Shown: piece by piece, positions 1 through 8,302 of the stretch
Position numbering within the stretch: position 1 is the stretch's first letter
How the letters are laid out: each line of letters starts with the position of its first letter
Origin: JBCDBL01 sp039183635
GTDB taxonomy: Bacteria; Pseudomonadota; Alphaproteobacteria; Caulobacterales; Parvularculaceae
Direction of reading: 5' to 3'
Length of the DNA: 36,298 nucleotides
Assembly: GCA_039183635.1 (NCBI GenBank)
Contig: JBCDBL010000025.1
Coordinates: forward strand, 1-36,298
Notes under the pieces: model-generated
Seen by the model: only the letters and a program-made list of their open reading frames with translations
The model's database searches: none
What the model was told of the DNA's origin: nothing
Program-made: the position numbers and the translations under genes

Positions 1-22
1 AGCATGCAGTAAGAAGGCTTTT

Positions 23-1024
23 ATGTTTCACATCGAAAAACCATACCTTTTGTTCCTGGGCGACGCGAAGGATGATCTTGCGGCGAAAACAGCCCGCGGC
101 GTTCTTGATTGGCGTCCGGATGCGTGCGTTGCGCAGTTGAGCCTTGAGGGGTGCAATGCAGATCTTGGTCTGAGGGAAATGACCGTTGAGCAGGCCTATG
201 ACGCAGGGGCCCGGACCCTTGTTGTCGGCGTCGCCAATCGCGGCGGCGTCGTCAGCGAAGCATGGATCGGCGTTCTGCAGGATGCGCTGAACCTCGGCAT
301 GGATCTCGCTGCCGGTTTGCACAACAAGCTCGCAGATATTGAGGTTTTGAGACAAACCGCGGAAGAAAAAGGGCGCCGTATTTTTGATGTGCGTCACCCC
401 TATGGCGAGCTTCCTGTCGGCGACGGCGCCAAGCGCTCGGGCAAGCGCCTGCTGCCGGTGGGAACGGACTGTTCATGCGGGAAAATGTATACGGCGTTGG
501 CGTTGGAAAAAGACCTGCGGGCGCGGGGCGTTGATGTGGATTTTCGCGCAACAGGACAAACGGGCATTTTGATCGGGGCGAGCGGGATGAGCGTGGACGC
601 TGTTCCCGCCGACTTCATATCCGGCGTCATTGAAGCGATGTCGCCCTCCAACGATGCGGATCACTGGGACATCATCGAGGGACAAGGGTCATTGTTTCAC
701 CCGTCTTTTGCAGGCGTATCCTTAGGCTTGCTCCATGGAGCGCAGCCTGACGCTCTGGTGCTGTGCCACGAGCCCACAAGACAGCATATGCGCGGGTTGG
801 AGGCGTATCCGATCCCAGACCTTCAAGACTGCATGGATTTAAACCTGCAGCAAGCGAAGCTGACAAACAAGAATGTAAAATTCGTTGGATTGTCAATCAA
901 CACAGCAAAGTTGGAAGAGGCCGCCGCTCGCCAGTATTTGGACAAGCTTTCCCAAGAGTTCGATCTGCCGGCGGTTGATCCGTATCGGTATGGCGTTGGA
1001 GAGATCGTCGATACTCTCGACTGA
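23..1024 (+). CDS. dgcN: DUF1611 family protein, DgcN-type (D-glutamate N-acetyltransferase)
   Basis: The 333-residue protein matches the whole length of the DUF1611 family. The N-terminal part is Rossmann-like, starting PYLLFLGDAKDDLAAKT. The C-terminal half carries a P-loop-like motif, GTDCSCGKMYT, at residues 147-157. Characterized relatives (DgcN) acetylate D-glutamate in a D-glutamate catabolic route of marine bacteria and work with the enolase-superfamily racemase DgcA. That role is transferred from the family and not shown here. The start at 23 has a purine-rich AAGAAGG 6-7 bases upstream. A TAA at 10-12 could be the stop of an upstream gene that lies outside the window, where a dgcA partner might be. 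The gene ends just before a dispersed repeat. Confidence 0.82.
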   Translation: MFHIEKPYLLFLGDAKDDLAAKTARGVLDWRPDACVAQLSLEGCNADLGLREMTVEQAYDAGARTLVVGVANRGGVVSEAWIGVLQDALNLGMDLAAGLHNKLADIEVLRQTAEEKGRRIFDVRHPYGELPVGDGAKRSGKRLLPVGTDCSCGKMYTALALEKDLRARGVDVDFRATGQTGILIGASGMSVDAVPADFISGVIEAMSPSNDADHWDIIEGQGSLFHPSFAGVSLGLLHGAQPDALVLCHEPTRQHMRGLEAYPIPDLQDCMDLNLQQAKLTNKNVKFVGLSINTAKLEEAAARQYLDKLSQEFDLPAVDPYRYGVGEIVDTLD

Positions 1025-1049
1025 CGAAGAGTTATGCTGTGCGTTTTTA

Positions 1050-1169
1050 AAGCGTGTCGCGCAAAAGCGGATGCCGGTTTTTGTGCAAAAGGTCGAACAC
1101 TTGTTCGACCGTCAAAACAAAGATTTAGAGTACGCCCGTGCGAATCCGATTGAACGAGACGTGCTCTAA
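1050..1169 (+). repeat. Dispersed hairpin repeat, type A copy 1
   Basis: The element begins GCGTGTCGCGCAAAAGCGG and contains the near-perfect palindrome GGTCGAACACTTGTTCGACC at 1091-1110. It continues with CAAAACAAAGATTTAGAG and ends near GAACGAGACGTGCTCTAA. A second full copy lies at 21176-21293 and a shorter one at 2508-2612. It sits directly after the DUF1611 gene and encodes no plausible protein. Confidence 0.85.
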
Positions 1170-1313
1170 GTACGTTTTATCTGGCGCGCGCTTCGCAAGA
1201 TATGAGATTTTGAAGCGTTGCGTTGACCTATAAAACTTTCTGTTTGGCGGCGAAATAAGGTTCGCCGCCTTTGATATCGCGTGCGGCTTTTCACGCCTGC
1301 GGTTTAATGGTTT

Positions 1314-1416
1314 TAAAGCGTCTCTTCTTCAATCGGAATCAGAGAGGCGCTTTAAGTCTTTATTTTTTCGCATTTCCGGACGGCCAACCGTACACACTTG
1401 GCCTGGAAATGCTTTA
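1314..1416 (-). repeat. Dispersed hairpin repeat, type B copy 1 (inverted)
   Basis: Read on the minus strand this is almost identical to the copy at 21073-21174. It has outer arms GCATTTCC/GGAAATGC and inner arms GGCCAA/TTGGCC, followed by a 3' half with AAAGACTTA and GATTCCGATTGAAGAAGAG. The two copies are about 20 kb apart in opposite orientation. The 3' half is shared in form with type A, so the two types look like variants of one modular family. Confidence 0.88.
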
Positions 1417-1490
1417 GGCGCTCAAGCGCTTTGCACCGCTGTAAATTATTAATTTAAGCGATCTCTAACTTTTTTTTTCAAAATAACCCC
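1417..1490 (+). promoter_or_regulatory. AT-rich leader of the receiver-LuxR gene
   Basis: The leader is AT-rich, with AAATTATTAATTTAAG and a run of nine T at 1470-1478, and ends 12 bases before the ATG. No Shine-Dalgarno sequence is visible, so translation may be leader-independent or weak. No clear -35/-10 pair could be assigned. The rest of the gap from 1025 holds repeats A1 and B1. Confidence 0.3.
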
Positions 1491-2507
1491 ATGTCAATCT
1501 CGGCGCACAAGATCGGCTTTGTCGATGATGAAGCTGCTGTTCTGGCGGGAATTCGCCGCGGCCTCGGTCGTTTGCGGAAAAACTGGGACGTTGCTTACTT
1601 CACAAATCCGAAGGAGGCTCTGCAAACGTGTCTGCACACGCATTTCGATGTTTTGGTCACCGACATGCGCATGCCGGAGATGTCAGGCCTGGAGCTTGTC
1701 AAAGCGGTCCGTGAACGATGCGACACGCCATGCCTGATACTCACAGGGTCGCCGGACCTGCAGTCAGCCCTCTATGCGTTAAACGAAACGGATGTTTTTC
1801 GATACTACACGAAACCGTGCGATATCGATTTACTGGCAGGAGGGATTGAGGCGGCCATAGCCGCCGCTGACGATAGCGCCACACAAAACACGTCTTCAAA
1901 CGACCTTGTGACCAAGATCGGCGTTGCAGCGCTAAATCGCCTCGCCCTTGGCGTTGTTGTTGTTGATGAGAAAGGACGTGTCGCATTCACCAACACCAGC
2001 GCGGCCGCCATGTTGGCGGAGGGCGATGGATTGGTTCTCTCGTCTACGCAGATATGCCGCACGAGCGCAACGGATGAAACCAAACGGTTGATGGATGCTG
2101 TGCGTCAAGCAGCCTCGCCATTATCGGACCCGGCATGCGATACGTTTGCTCTGTCCGTATCGCGCCCATCGTTGCGCCGCCCCTTATCTGTTTTTGCAAC
2201 GCCTCTTGACGCATCGGGCGAAGGCGGAGCGCAGAAGCTTGTCGCGTTGTTTATATCCGACCCTGAAACAAGGCCTGTTCCGTCTGAGGAGCAAATCGCC
2301 CGTCTTTACGCGCTTACCAAATCGGAAGCTGCAATCGCCCGCGCGCTCGCCCTTGGCCTGAGGGTTGAGGAGGCGGCGGCAACCGCCAGCGTCACAGTCA
2401 GCACGGCGCGTACATATCTAAAGCAGATTTTTTCCAAAACCGAGACCTCACGCCAGTCGGAGCTTTTAAAGCTCATCATCGCATCGCCAGCCGTCACGCC
2501 GGTTTAG
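1491..2507 (+). CDS. Response regulator: receiver, PAS-like region, LuxR-type HTH
   Basis: Residues 6-125 form a receiver with the acidic pair D12/D13, phospho-acceptor D58 (in VTDMRMPEMSG), T85 and K108. Residues about 140-245 resemble the PAS-like region of a class of alphaproteobacterial LuxR regulators (VVVVDEKGRVAFTNTSAAAM, ending in a DPETR-like segment). Residues about 265-335 form a LuxR-type helix-turn-helix (LTKSEAAIARALALG, then TVSTARTYLKQIFSKT). It should be a phosphorylation-controlled transcription factor. Its receiver resembles those of the proteins encoded at 5894 and 7009. In known H-NOX networks HnoC is a receiver-HTH regulator, so this could be its counterpart, although it lies outside the H-NOX operon. 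Its stop codon abuts repeat A2. Confidence 0.88.
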   Translation: MSISAHKIGFVDDEAAVLAGIRRGLGRLRKNWDVAYFTNPKEALQTCLHTHFDVLVTDMRMPEMSGLELVKAVRERCDTPCLILTGSPDLQSALYALNETDVFRYYTKPCDIDLLAGGIEAAIAAADDSATQNTSSNDLVTKIGVAALNRLALGVVVVDEKGRVAFTNTSAAAMLAEGDGLVLSSTQICRTSATDETKRLMDAVRQAASPLSDPACDTFALSVSRPSLRRPLSVFATPLDASGEGGAQKLVALFISDPETRPVPSEEQIARLYALTKSEAAIARALALGLRVEEAAATASVTVSTARTYLKQIFSKTETSRQSELLKLIIASPAVTPV

Positions 2508-2612
2508 CGCGTGTCGCGCAAAAGCGGATACCGGCTTTTTCGTAAAAGACAGGTATGAAAACAAAGATCTAAAGCACGTCGTCCAAGTACGGTTTATTGC
2601 GGCGCACTCTAA
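2508..2612 (+). repeat. Dispersed hairpin repeat, type A copy 2 (short form)
   Basis: It starts GCGTGTCGCGCAAAAGCGGAT, matching copies 1 and 3, then diverges. It lacks the GGTCGAACA palindrome and resumes at AAAACAAAGATCTAAAGCACG, ending GCACTCTAAA. It fills the whole space between two convergent genes. The TAG stop of the minus-strand kinase (2609-2611) lies inside its terminal CTCTA. Confidence 0.7.
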
Positions 2613-3832
2613 AAGGTCTTTGGCTGAGATTCCGATACGCTTAAAAAAACCGGCAAGGCGATCGTAGCCGTGAGTCCGCCTGAAGGGTTCGTCTCCATCG
2701 TCAATCGCCCGCCCTGGCTTTCGATTAGGCCGCGCGCAAGCGTCAGCCCGACGCCAAGGCCTCCATGCCGACGTGCAAGCCCGCTGTCGGCTTGCCAGAA
2801 TATCTCCGCGGCCTGTTGGATGTCTTTTGGCGACATGCCGATCCCGGAATCTGAAATTCGTATGAAAACGCTTTTCCCATCCGTATCCGCGTCGATGTCG
2901 ACACGCCCTTTCGCCTCGTTGAATTTGACGGCGTTGTCGATGATATGCTGAAGCGCGCTGTCCATCACACCGTAATCGGCCAAAACATGGGCATTGACGT
3001 GCATGGGCCTTAACCCGAAAGCGAGGTCCTGGGCTTCGCACAGCGGCACCGCATAGGTCGCCGCCATGCTGATAAGGTCCGCCGCTAAGACCGGCGTTGC
3101 TACGGCTGACTTTGATTCTTTTTGTGCATTGGCCAGTTGCAATAAGGTTTCAATCATCTTTCGCAAACCATGCCCGCTTTCAGCAATATTGCGTAAGAAG
3201 GTCTTCAGGGTGGAGGGGTCTATTTTATTTTCATACAGAAGGTATTCGGACATGCCGATAATATGATTAAGCGGCGTTCTCAATTCATGATTGACGGTCG
3301 CCAGAAAGTTGGACTTCATCTCGTCCAAATGCTTGAGGTCGCGATCGGTGACGCGCCGATAGAGATTTTTGCGGTAACACGCGCACGCTTGCATCAACGC
3401 ATGCCTTAGCGCATCGTCTGGACAAGGTTTTTGAAGGTATTTGAAAACCCCGACATCATTAACCGCGTCCAATGCGGCATTATGGTCTTCCGCGCCGGTC
3501 AGGATTAAAAGTACTGTTTCCGGCGCAAGAGCGCGCGCTTGTCTTAGAAAAGCGATCCCGCCCATAGACGGCATACGTAAATCGCTGACGATTGCAGCGT
3601 ATTGCGCCCCGCTCTTCAGTTGCGACAGGGCCTCTTCGGCATTGTCCGCACACTCGATCTGAAACTGTTTCCTTAATTTTCTCTTAAGGCTGACGAGCAC
3701 TCTTAATTCATCGTCAACGAACAAAATAGGGGCGAGCTGTTTTTCGGCGTAATTGTCATGTTCTGCTTCGGAATTATGTGAAAAAACAACTTCAGCTTGT
3801 ATATTTTCGGTTGGTTTACTTTGCTCCAGCAT
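2609..3832 (-). CDS. Receiver-histidine kinase hybrid (receiver at the N terminus)
   Basis: Residues 34-155 form a receiver with D40/D41, phospho-acceptor D84, T112 and K135. Residues about 172-235 form the HisKA dimerization region with the phosphorylated H182 in NHELRTPLNH. Residues about 290-395 form the HATPase_c domain with N-box N300, DSGIGM at 328-333 and GGLGVGL at 357-363. No membrane segment or signal peptide is present, so the protein is cytosolic. A receiver placed before the kinase suggests that phosphorylation by another kinase controls this one. The H-NOX kinase is the obvious nearby candidate. GGAG stands just upstream of the ATG. It diverges from the H-NOX operon across 155 bases. 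Confidence 0.9.
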   Translation of the reverse strand: MLEQSKPTENIQAEVVFSHNSEAEHDNYAEKQLAPILFVDDELRVLVSLKRKLRKQFQIECADNAEEALSQLKSGAQYAAIVSDLRMPSMGGIAFLRQARALAPETVLLILTGAEDHNAALDAVNDVGVFKYLQKPCPDDALRHALMQACACYRKNLYRRVTDRDLKHLDEMKSNFLATVNHELRTPLNHIIGMSEYLLYENKIDPSTLKTFLRNIAESGHGLRKMIETLLQLANAQKESKSAVATPVLAADLISMAATYAVPLCEAQDLAFGLRPMHVNAHVLADYGVMDSALQHIIDNAVKFNEAKGRVDIDADTDGKSVFIRISDSGIGMSPKDIQQAAEIFWQADSGLARRHGGLGVGLTLARGLIESQGGRLTMETNPSGGLTATIALPVFLSVSESQPKTF

Positions 3833-3987
3833 ACTTGTCTCCGCTCATATCCGTTTATGTCAGCATATAAATCAAACAAGACGGTGCGGCGCAGTCCCCA
3901 AATAGGGATTAAATTAAAATTTTAGCGAGTCTATTTTAAAACGCATAAGGGCGGGTCGGCCCGAGGGCTTGCAAGGAGGAGGCGATT
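3833..3987 (+). promoter_or_regulatory. Divergent promoter region of the receiver-kinase gene and the H-NOX operon
   Basis: This AT-rich gap lies between two divergent signalling genes and must hold promoters for both. GGGCGGGTCGGCCC (about 3948-3962) can fold into a small hairpin. A very strong Shine-Dalgarno sequence, AAGGAGG, lies at about 3973-3979 in front of the H-NOX ATG. No recognisable FNR, NorR or NnrR operator was identified by eye. Confidence 0.45.
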
Positions 3988-4530
3988 ATGAAGGGTGTGA
4001 TTTTTACCGAATTCGCCAATATGATCGATGAAAAGTTCTCGCCGGAATTGATGGAAGCGATACTCGACGATGTCGATATTCCCTCCGGCGGCGCCTACAC
4101 GACCGTCGGCGATTACGATCACGGCGAAATCCTTGCGCTTGTCAGCGCGCTAAGCCGGCGCACCGAAACGGACGTTCCCGCGTTGGTGCGGGCATTTGGA
4201 TTTTACCTGTTCTCAAAACTCGGCCAGGCGCATCCGGAATATATTAAAGATGTACCTGATGCATTCGCCTTTCTTGAAAAAGTGCATGACCACATTCATG
4301 TCGAGGTGAAAAAGCTTTATCCAAACGCTAAAGTTCCCGATGTTCTGTGTGAACGCATCAGCGACGGAGAGATGGTTATCAAATACTCTTCGGATCGTCC
4401 GTTTGCAGATGTCGCCGAAGGCCTCATCGCAGGATGCATAGAATATTTCGGCGCAGGCGCCGTTCTGCGCCGTACTGCCGGCGCTGAGGACGGAACATCT
4501 GCTGAGTTTCAATTGAAGAGGGCGGCGTAA
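3988..4530 (+). CDS. hnoX: H-NOX haem nitric-oxide sensor protein
   Basis: The 180-residue protein is a complete stand-alone H-NOX (HNOB) domain. It opens MKGVIFTEFANMI like other bacterial members. H104 in HIHVEVKKLYP aligns with the axial haem ligand. Y133-S-S-D-R137 is the YxSxR haem-propionate motif. The domain binds ferrous haem and senses NO; in facultative anaerobes it is usually oxygen-insensitive. The NO-bound form normally inhibits a partner histidine kinase. Here the kinase gene follows directly, with the TAA and ATG sharing one base, which supports that pairing. The strong AAGGAGG ribosome-binding site fits an abundant sensor. Ligand preference (NO versus O2) cannot be decided by eye. 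Confidence 0.95.
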   Translation: MKGVIFTEFANMIDEKFSPELMEAILDDVDIPSGGAYTTVGDYDHGEILALVSALSRRTETDVPALVRAFGFYLFSKLGQAHPEYIKDVPDAFAFLEKVHDHIHVEVKKLYPNAKVPDVLCERISDGEMVIKYSSDRPFADVAEGLIAGCIEYFGAGAVLRRTAGAEDGTSAEFQLKRAA

Positions 4531-5894
4531 TGGTGTCTCCTGAGGTTGCCGTAAAACGTCTTGAGCGTGAGCAAAAAGCGCGACGCGAGGCTGAACGTTT
4601 GCTGGAGGAGAAAAGCCTGGAGCTTTTTTCAAGCAATCAAAGCCTTGTAAAACTGGCCGACACATTGACAAAAAAATCCTCAAAGCTTGAGGCGATCATC
4701 AATCATACGCTGGCTGGTATTTTTCACATTGACGGGGGCGGCGTGATTTTAGAGGCGAACGCTGCGGCTCGAGAGATTTTCGCTTATGAAGGCGAAGAAC
4801 TTATGGGCGTCAATATATTCGATCTGGTGTCGGAGGAGGGGCGTGCGCATTGGCAGACTATTACGTCTTGTGAAAATGAACCCGCATCACACACCAGCGA
4901 TGGCGTAACGGGCGTGCGCAAAACAGGCGATCATTTTCCACTAGAGGTTGCTGTCGCCATGTTGCAGGAAAATGCACAGCGCGACACAGTTTGGATTTGC
5001 CGCGATATCACCGAACGCCATGAGGCCGACAAGCAAAAAGCCATCATGCAGAATGAACTTGGCCAAGCCCAGAAGCTTGAATCTCTTGGTACGCTGGCGA
5101 GCGGCATCGCCCATGAAATCAATACGCCCGTCCAATATGTAACGGACAATGTAAAGTTTTTGGCGGAGGCTGTCGGCGATCTTGAGACCATTCTTGAGAA
5201 ATACGCCGCTCTGGTAAAAGCTGTTGAAGAAAGCCCTACCCATAAAGATTTGTGTATGAGTATACGCGCGTGCGAAGATGAGATCGATCTTGAGTTTTTG
5301 ATGGAGGAGGCCCCGAGCGCGTCGGAACATGCTCTGGAGGGGCTTGCGCAGATCGCCAAGATCGTCGCCGCCATTAAGTCTTTCGCGCACCCAGGCGTAG
5401 AGGAAAAAGCATTGATCGATCTGAATGATGCGATTGAAACCACCTCCACTGTTTGCCGCAATCAGTGGAAATATGTGGCGAACCTTGAAACTGATTTCGA
5501 CAAAGATTTACCAATGGTGCCCTGTCTGCCCGGAGAGTTGAACCAGGTGATCCTAAATCTCATCGTAAACGCCGCCCATGCGATTGAAGATAAACAAGAT
5601 GCATCAAGTAATAAAATACGTATTCAAACAAAGCAGATCGACGGCTTTGCAGAGGTGCGGATCAGCGACACGGGGTGCGGGATTTCCGAAGCGAATGCAA
5701 AAAAGATTTTTGATCCGTTTTTCACAACAAAGGAAGTGGGGCGCGGCACAGGCCAGGGCTTGTCCCTATGCTATTCCATCGTCACCCAGAAGCATGGCGG
5801 TCGTTTGAGCTTTGAAAGCGAGGTCGGAAAAGGAACCACTTTCATTATACAATTGCCCTTTGACCAAGGGGCGACGGCGACGGAGGCGGCGTAA
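4530..5894 (+). CDS. hnoK: H-NOX-associated PAS histidine kinase (HnoK-like)
   Basis: This 454-residue cytosolic kinase has an N-terminal coiled coil (about 5-55), a PAS domain (about 52-165, ending in WICRDITERHEADK), a HisKA region with H195 in SGIAHEINTPVQY, and a HATPase_c domain with N-box near 345, DTGCGIS near 380 and GRGTGQGLSL near 405. The start overlaps the H-NOX stop by one base, and the stop overlaps the next start in the same way. In characterized systems HnoK autophosphorylation is blocked by NO-bound H-NOX and the kinase feeds several response regulators. The coiled-coil start matches that of many H-NOX-partner kinases. The symbol rests on context plus domain order. Confidence 0.9.
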   Translation: MVSPEVAVKRLEREQKARREAERLLEEKSLELFSSNQSLVKLADTLTKKSSKLEAIINHTLAGIFHIDGGGVILEANAAAREIFAYEGEELMGVNIFDLVSEEGRAHWQTITSCENEPASHTSDGVTGVRKTGDHFPLEVAVAMLQENAQRDTVWICRDITERHEADKQKAIMQNELGQAQKLESLGTLASGIAHEINTPVQYVTDNVKFLAEAVGDLETILEKYAALVKAVEESPTHKDLCMSIRACEDEIDLEFLMEEAPSASEHALEGLAQIAKIVAAIKSFAHPGVEEKALIDLNDAIETTSTVCRNQWKYVANLETDFDKDLPMVPCLPGELNQVILNLIVNAAHAIEDKQDASSNKIRIQTKQIDGFAEVRISDTGCGISEANAKKIFDPFFTTKEVGRGTGQGLSLCYSIVTQKHGGRLSFESEVGKGTTFIIQLPFDQGATATEAA

Positions 5895-7012
5895 TGGCGA
5901 TCAATGTGCTTTTCGTAGATGACGAAACCAACGTGCTGCAAGGCTTGCGTCGGTCTTTGCGGTCCATGCGTAAAGAGTGGAACATGCAATTCGCCGCGAG
6001 CGGCGCTGAGGCGTTGGAGCTTTTGGCCCAAGAGCCTGTGGATGTCGTTATATCCGACATGCGGATGCCGGAAATGGATGGTGCGGAACTGCTGGAAGCA
6101 GTTTCGAAAAACTATCCCTATACGGTGCGATTTGTTTTATCAGGACAGGCCGACCGCGACACCACGTATCGCGCCGTAGGGCCCAGCCACCAGTTCTTCT
6201 CCAAGCCCTGCGACGCCGATGTTCTGGCCGATACGCTGCGGCGCACCTTGTCGTTACAGGCGCTTTTGTCGAAAGGCGCTGTATGCGCGATATCGGGTCT
6301 GCGTTGTTTGCCAACGCCGGCGCAGCAGCGAAACGCCCTGAACGCCGCTTTGAAGCAGGAGCAGATTACGATCGACATCACATCCAGCCTGATCGCTCGG
6401 GACCCCGGCATGTCTTTGAAAGCGCTCCAACTGACCAACTCGACTTACTTCGGCGTAGGCGCGACGGTGTTTTGCCCTTCCCAGGCTTCAAAAATGCTGG
6501 ATATCGATGTCTTTCAGGATCTGGCGAAGCAGGGCCGGTTTTCGATTCCTCTCATCAATGAAGAGAAAGCCTCCGAATACACCGAGCTTGTGGACCTAAG
6601 TTATTTAACAGGTCTTGTGTGCAAACGAATTTCAGCTCTGGAAGGCGCCAGTGCAAAGGATCAGACCCTCGCTTTCGCCGCCGGGCTGTGCTGTTTTCTT
6701 GGTGACCTTGTCGCTTACACCCAGGGCGGCGCTTGTCTCACGGCGGATGACAAGCGCGCGGCGCCGGCTTATCTCGCCACATTGTGGGGGGCACCGCATA
6801 TTTTAACGGATATTTTATCGGGCGAAGCGGCGGACGACCCCTTGCGCCGCGACATGATTCTTTACCTCAGCGCCGCGCGGCGTCTCGCCGGCGCCGTCTA
6901 TGCGGATGTTCTCGGCGGGACGCCCGAGGGCGGGGTGGAGGTCTCTGACGCCGACCTTGAGAAGTGGCGTGAAGAGTGTTTCGACCTCATAGAAACAGCG
7001 CGGGCGGCATGA
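5894..7012 (+). CDS. Receiver-HDOD response regulator
   Basis: Residues 4-118 form a receiver with D9/D10, phospho-acceptor D55 (VVISDMRMPEMDG), S83 and K104. Residues about 128-330 form an HDOD domain: it opens GLRCLPTPAQQ and continues with the conserved DPGMSLKALQLTNSTYFGVG segment. HDOD domains resemble the HD superfamily but lack its metal-binding residues and usually act by protein contact. In Shewanella and Vibrio H-NOX networks one output is an EAL phosphodiesterase (HnoB). No EAL or GGDEF domain is present here, so the HDOD protein appears to be an alternative output. It overlaps both neighbours. Confidence 0.88.
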   Translation: MAINVLFVDDETNVLQGLRRSLRSMRKEWNMQFAASGAEALELLAQEPVDVVISDMRMPEMDGAELLEAVSKNYPYTVRFVLSGQADRDTTYRAVGPSHQFFSKPCDADVLADTLRRTLSLQALLSKGAVCAISGLRCLPTPAQQRNALNAALKQEQITIDITSSLIARDPGMSLKALQLTNSTYFGVGATVFCPSQASKMLDIDVFQDLAKQGRFSIPLINEEKASEYTELVDLSYLTGLVCKRISALEGASAKDQTLAFAAGLCCFLGDLVAYTQGGACLTADDKRAAPAYLATLWGAPHILTDILSGEAADDPLRRDMILYLSAARRLAGAVYADVLGGTPEGGVEVSDADLEKWREECFDLIETARAA

Positions 7013-8169
7013 CAGACAAGGTTTTATTCGTCGACGACGACCCGCGGGTGCTCAGCGCCTTTAAACGGGGCCTGCGCAAAACCTTCGCGCTGGAGACGGC
7101 CGAAGGCGCGGAGGTCGGCCTTAAGGTTTTGAAGGAAAAGGGCCCGTTCGCCGTTGTCGTCAGTGATCAGAATATGCCCGGCGTCGACGGCGTCACCTTT
7201 TTGAAAGAAGTCAAAAAGCGCAGCCCCCTGTCCACCCGCATGATGCTCACCGGCAACGCCGATCAGGGCACCGCGTCAAAAGCGGTGAACGATGGCGGCA
7301 TCTTTCGGTTTTTAACGAAGCCCTGCTCCCAGGAAGACATCGCCGAGGCGGTCAAGGACGCGATGCGTCAATACAAGCTGGTGACGGCCGAGCGGGAGCT
7401 TTTGGAAGCGACCCTCGCCGGCAGTGTTAAAGTCCTGGTGGATGTGCTGACGGCTATCGATCCGGATACGTTTCGGGAGACGACGCGCATGCGGGGCTGG
7501 GCGCGGGCGATTGGCGGCGAGATTGAAGGGGTGGACGCCTGGCAGCTCGATATGGCGACGATGTTGTCGCCGCTGGGTAAAGCCTTGCTGCCCCGGGATG
7601 TCGTTGTGAAGCAAACCGCCGGCGAGCCTTTAACGGAAGCTGAACGGGAAATTCTTCAGCAGGCTCCGGAAACTGCGCGCAACCTCATCTCCAATATCCC
7701 CCGTATGGAGGGCGTCGCCGAGGCGATCGGCTATCAAAATAAAAATTATGACGGCTCCGGTTTTCCAGGCGACGATGTCGGCGGCGAGGACATTCCTGTG
7801 ACCGCACGGGTGTTGCGTATTTTGACGGAACTGTCCGGCATCACGTCGGATAAGACGCCGCCGAAAATCGCTTTTGAAGAGCTTGAGAAATTTGACGGCG
7901 TCTTCGATCGCGCGCTTCTGTCGCGTTTGCGTGCGACATTCGACAAACAGCGCGATGAGGCTGAAGCCACGGGCGACCTTGTAAAAAAGATAAGCTTGGC
8001 GGAACTTCAGGAAGGCGACGAGCTTGTCGAAGCTGTGATGACGGAGGAAGACGCGCTTGTGCTCGCCGCGGGCAACACGCTTTCCGAGGCGATCATCCAG
8101 AAAATTCGGCAATTCCACAAAGCCCACAAGGTGCGCGAGCCCATCGCCGTTAAACGCGCCTACGCTTAG
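7009..8169 (+). CDS. Receiver with degenerate HD-GYP domain (HnoD-like)
   Basis: The ATG at 7009 overlaps the preceding TGA (ATGA). An in-frame ATG 33 bases earlier would add MFRPHRNSAGG before the receiver and is less likely. The receiver (about 3-120) has D9-D11, phospho-acceptor D53, T81 and K104. The rest aligns with HD-GYP. The catalytic HDxGK signature reads SPLGK near 187-191, and the histidines expected before DGSGFP (248-253) read YQNKNYDGSGFP, so the metal ligands are gone and c-di-GMP hydrolysis is not expected. HnoD of known H-NOX networks is likewise a receiver with an inactive HD-GYP that modulates a partner phosphodiesterase. No such partner is encoded here. It is the last gene of the operon. 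Confidence 0.88.
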   Translation: MTDKVLFVDDDPRVLSAFKRGLRKTFALETAEGAEVGLKVLKEKGPFAVVVSDQNMPGVDGVTFLKEVKKRSPLSTRMMLTGNADQGTASKAVNDGGIFRFLTKPCSQEDIAEAVKDAMRQYKLVTAERELLEATLAGSVKVLVDVLTAIDPDTFRETTRMRGWARAIGGEIEGVDAWQLDMATMLSPLGKALLPRDVVVKQTAGEPLTEAEREILQQAPETARNLISNIPRMEGVAEAIGYQNKNYDGSGFPGDDVGGEDIPVTARVLRILTELSGITSDKTPPKIAFEELEKFDGVFDRALLSRLRATFDKQRDEAEATGDLVKKISLAELQEGDELVEAVMTEEDALVLAAGNTLSEAIIQKIRQFHKAHKVREPIAVKRAYA

Positions 8170-8302
8170 CTGTTGCGGCTAAAATTGTCACAGAGACAGT
8201 GCTGTCCTTCTTTGCAGGTTAATCCGATCTTAATTCGCCTGTGGCCCACTTAAGCTGGGCTGCGTTTATGGTTAATTAAGTCCGGATGTTGGGCGTAAGC
8301 AT
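8170..8302 (+). promoter_or_regulatory. Leader region before the T4SS operon
   Basis: This 133-base gap separates the signalling operon from virB2 on the same strand. It holds a short inverted repeat, GCCCA(7)TGGGC, at 8244-8260, and an AT-rich stretch with GGTTAATTAAG at about 8270-8280. No T-tailed terminator is visible, so read-through from the signalling genes is possible. It is the only space available for a T4SS promoter. Confidence 0.35.

Noticed and set aside
1050..1416. Repeats considered as CRISPR or as tRNA/other RNA genes
   Set aside because: The copies are dispersed, not regularly spaced with unique spacers, and they lack tRNA cloverleaf features such as the T-loop GTTCGANNC in proper context.
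2466..3041. Minus-strand open frame of 191 codons overlapping the receiver-kinase gene and the regulator end
   Set aside because: It runs through the HATPase region in another frame and across repeat A2; the translated sequence is Arg/Cys-rich and unlike any family.
6976..7008. Upstream start for the receiver-HD-GYP gene
   Set aside because: The extra 11 residues precede the normal receiver start and overlap the HDOD gene further, while the ATGA overlap at 7009 matches the style of the operon.
7009..8169. Active c-di-GMP phosphodiesterase
   Set aside because: The HD pair and the histidines that hold the metal are replaced (SPLGK and YQNKNYDGSGFP).
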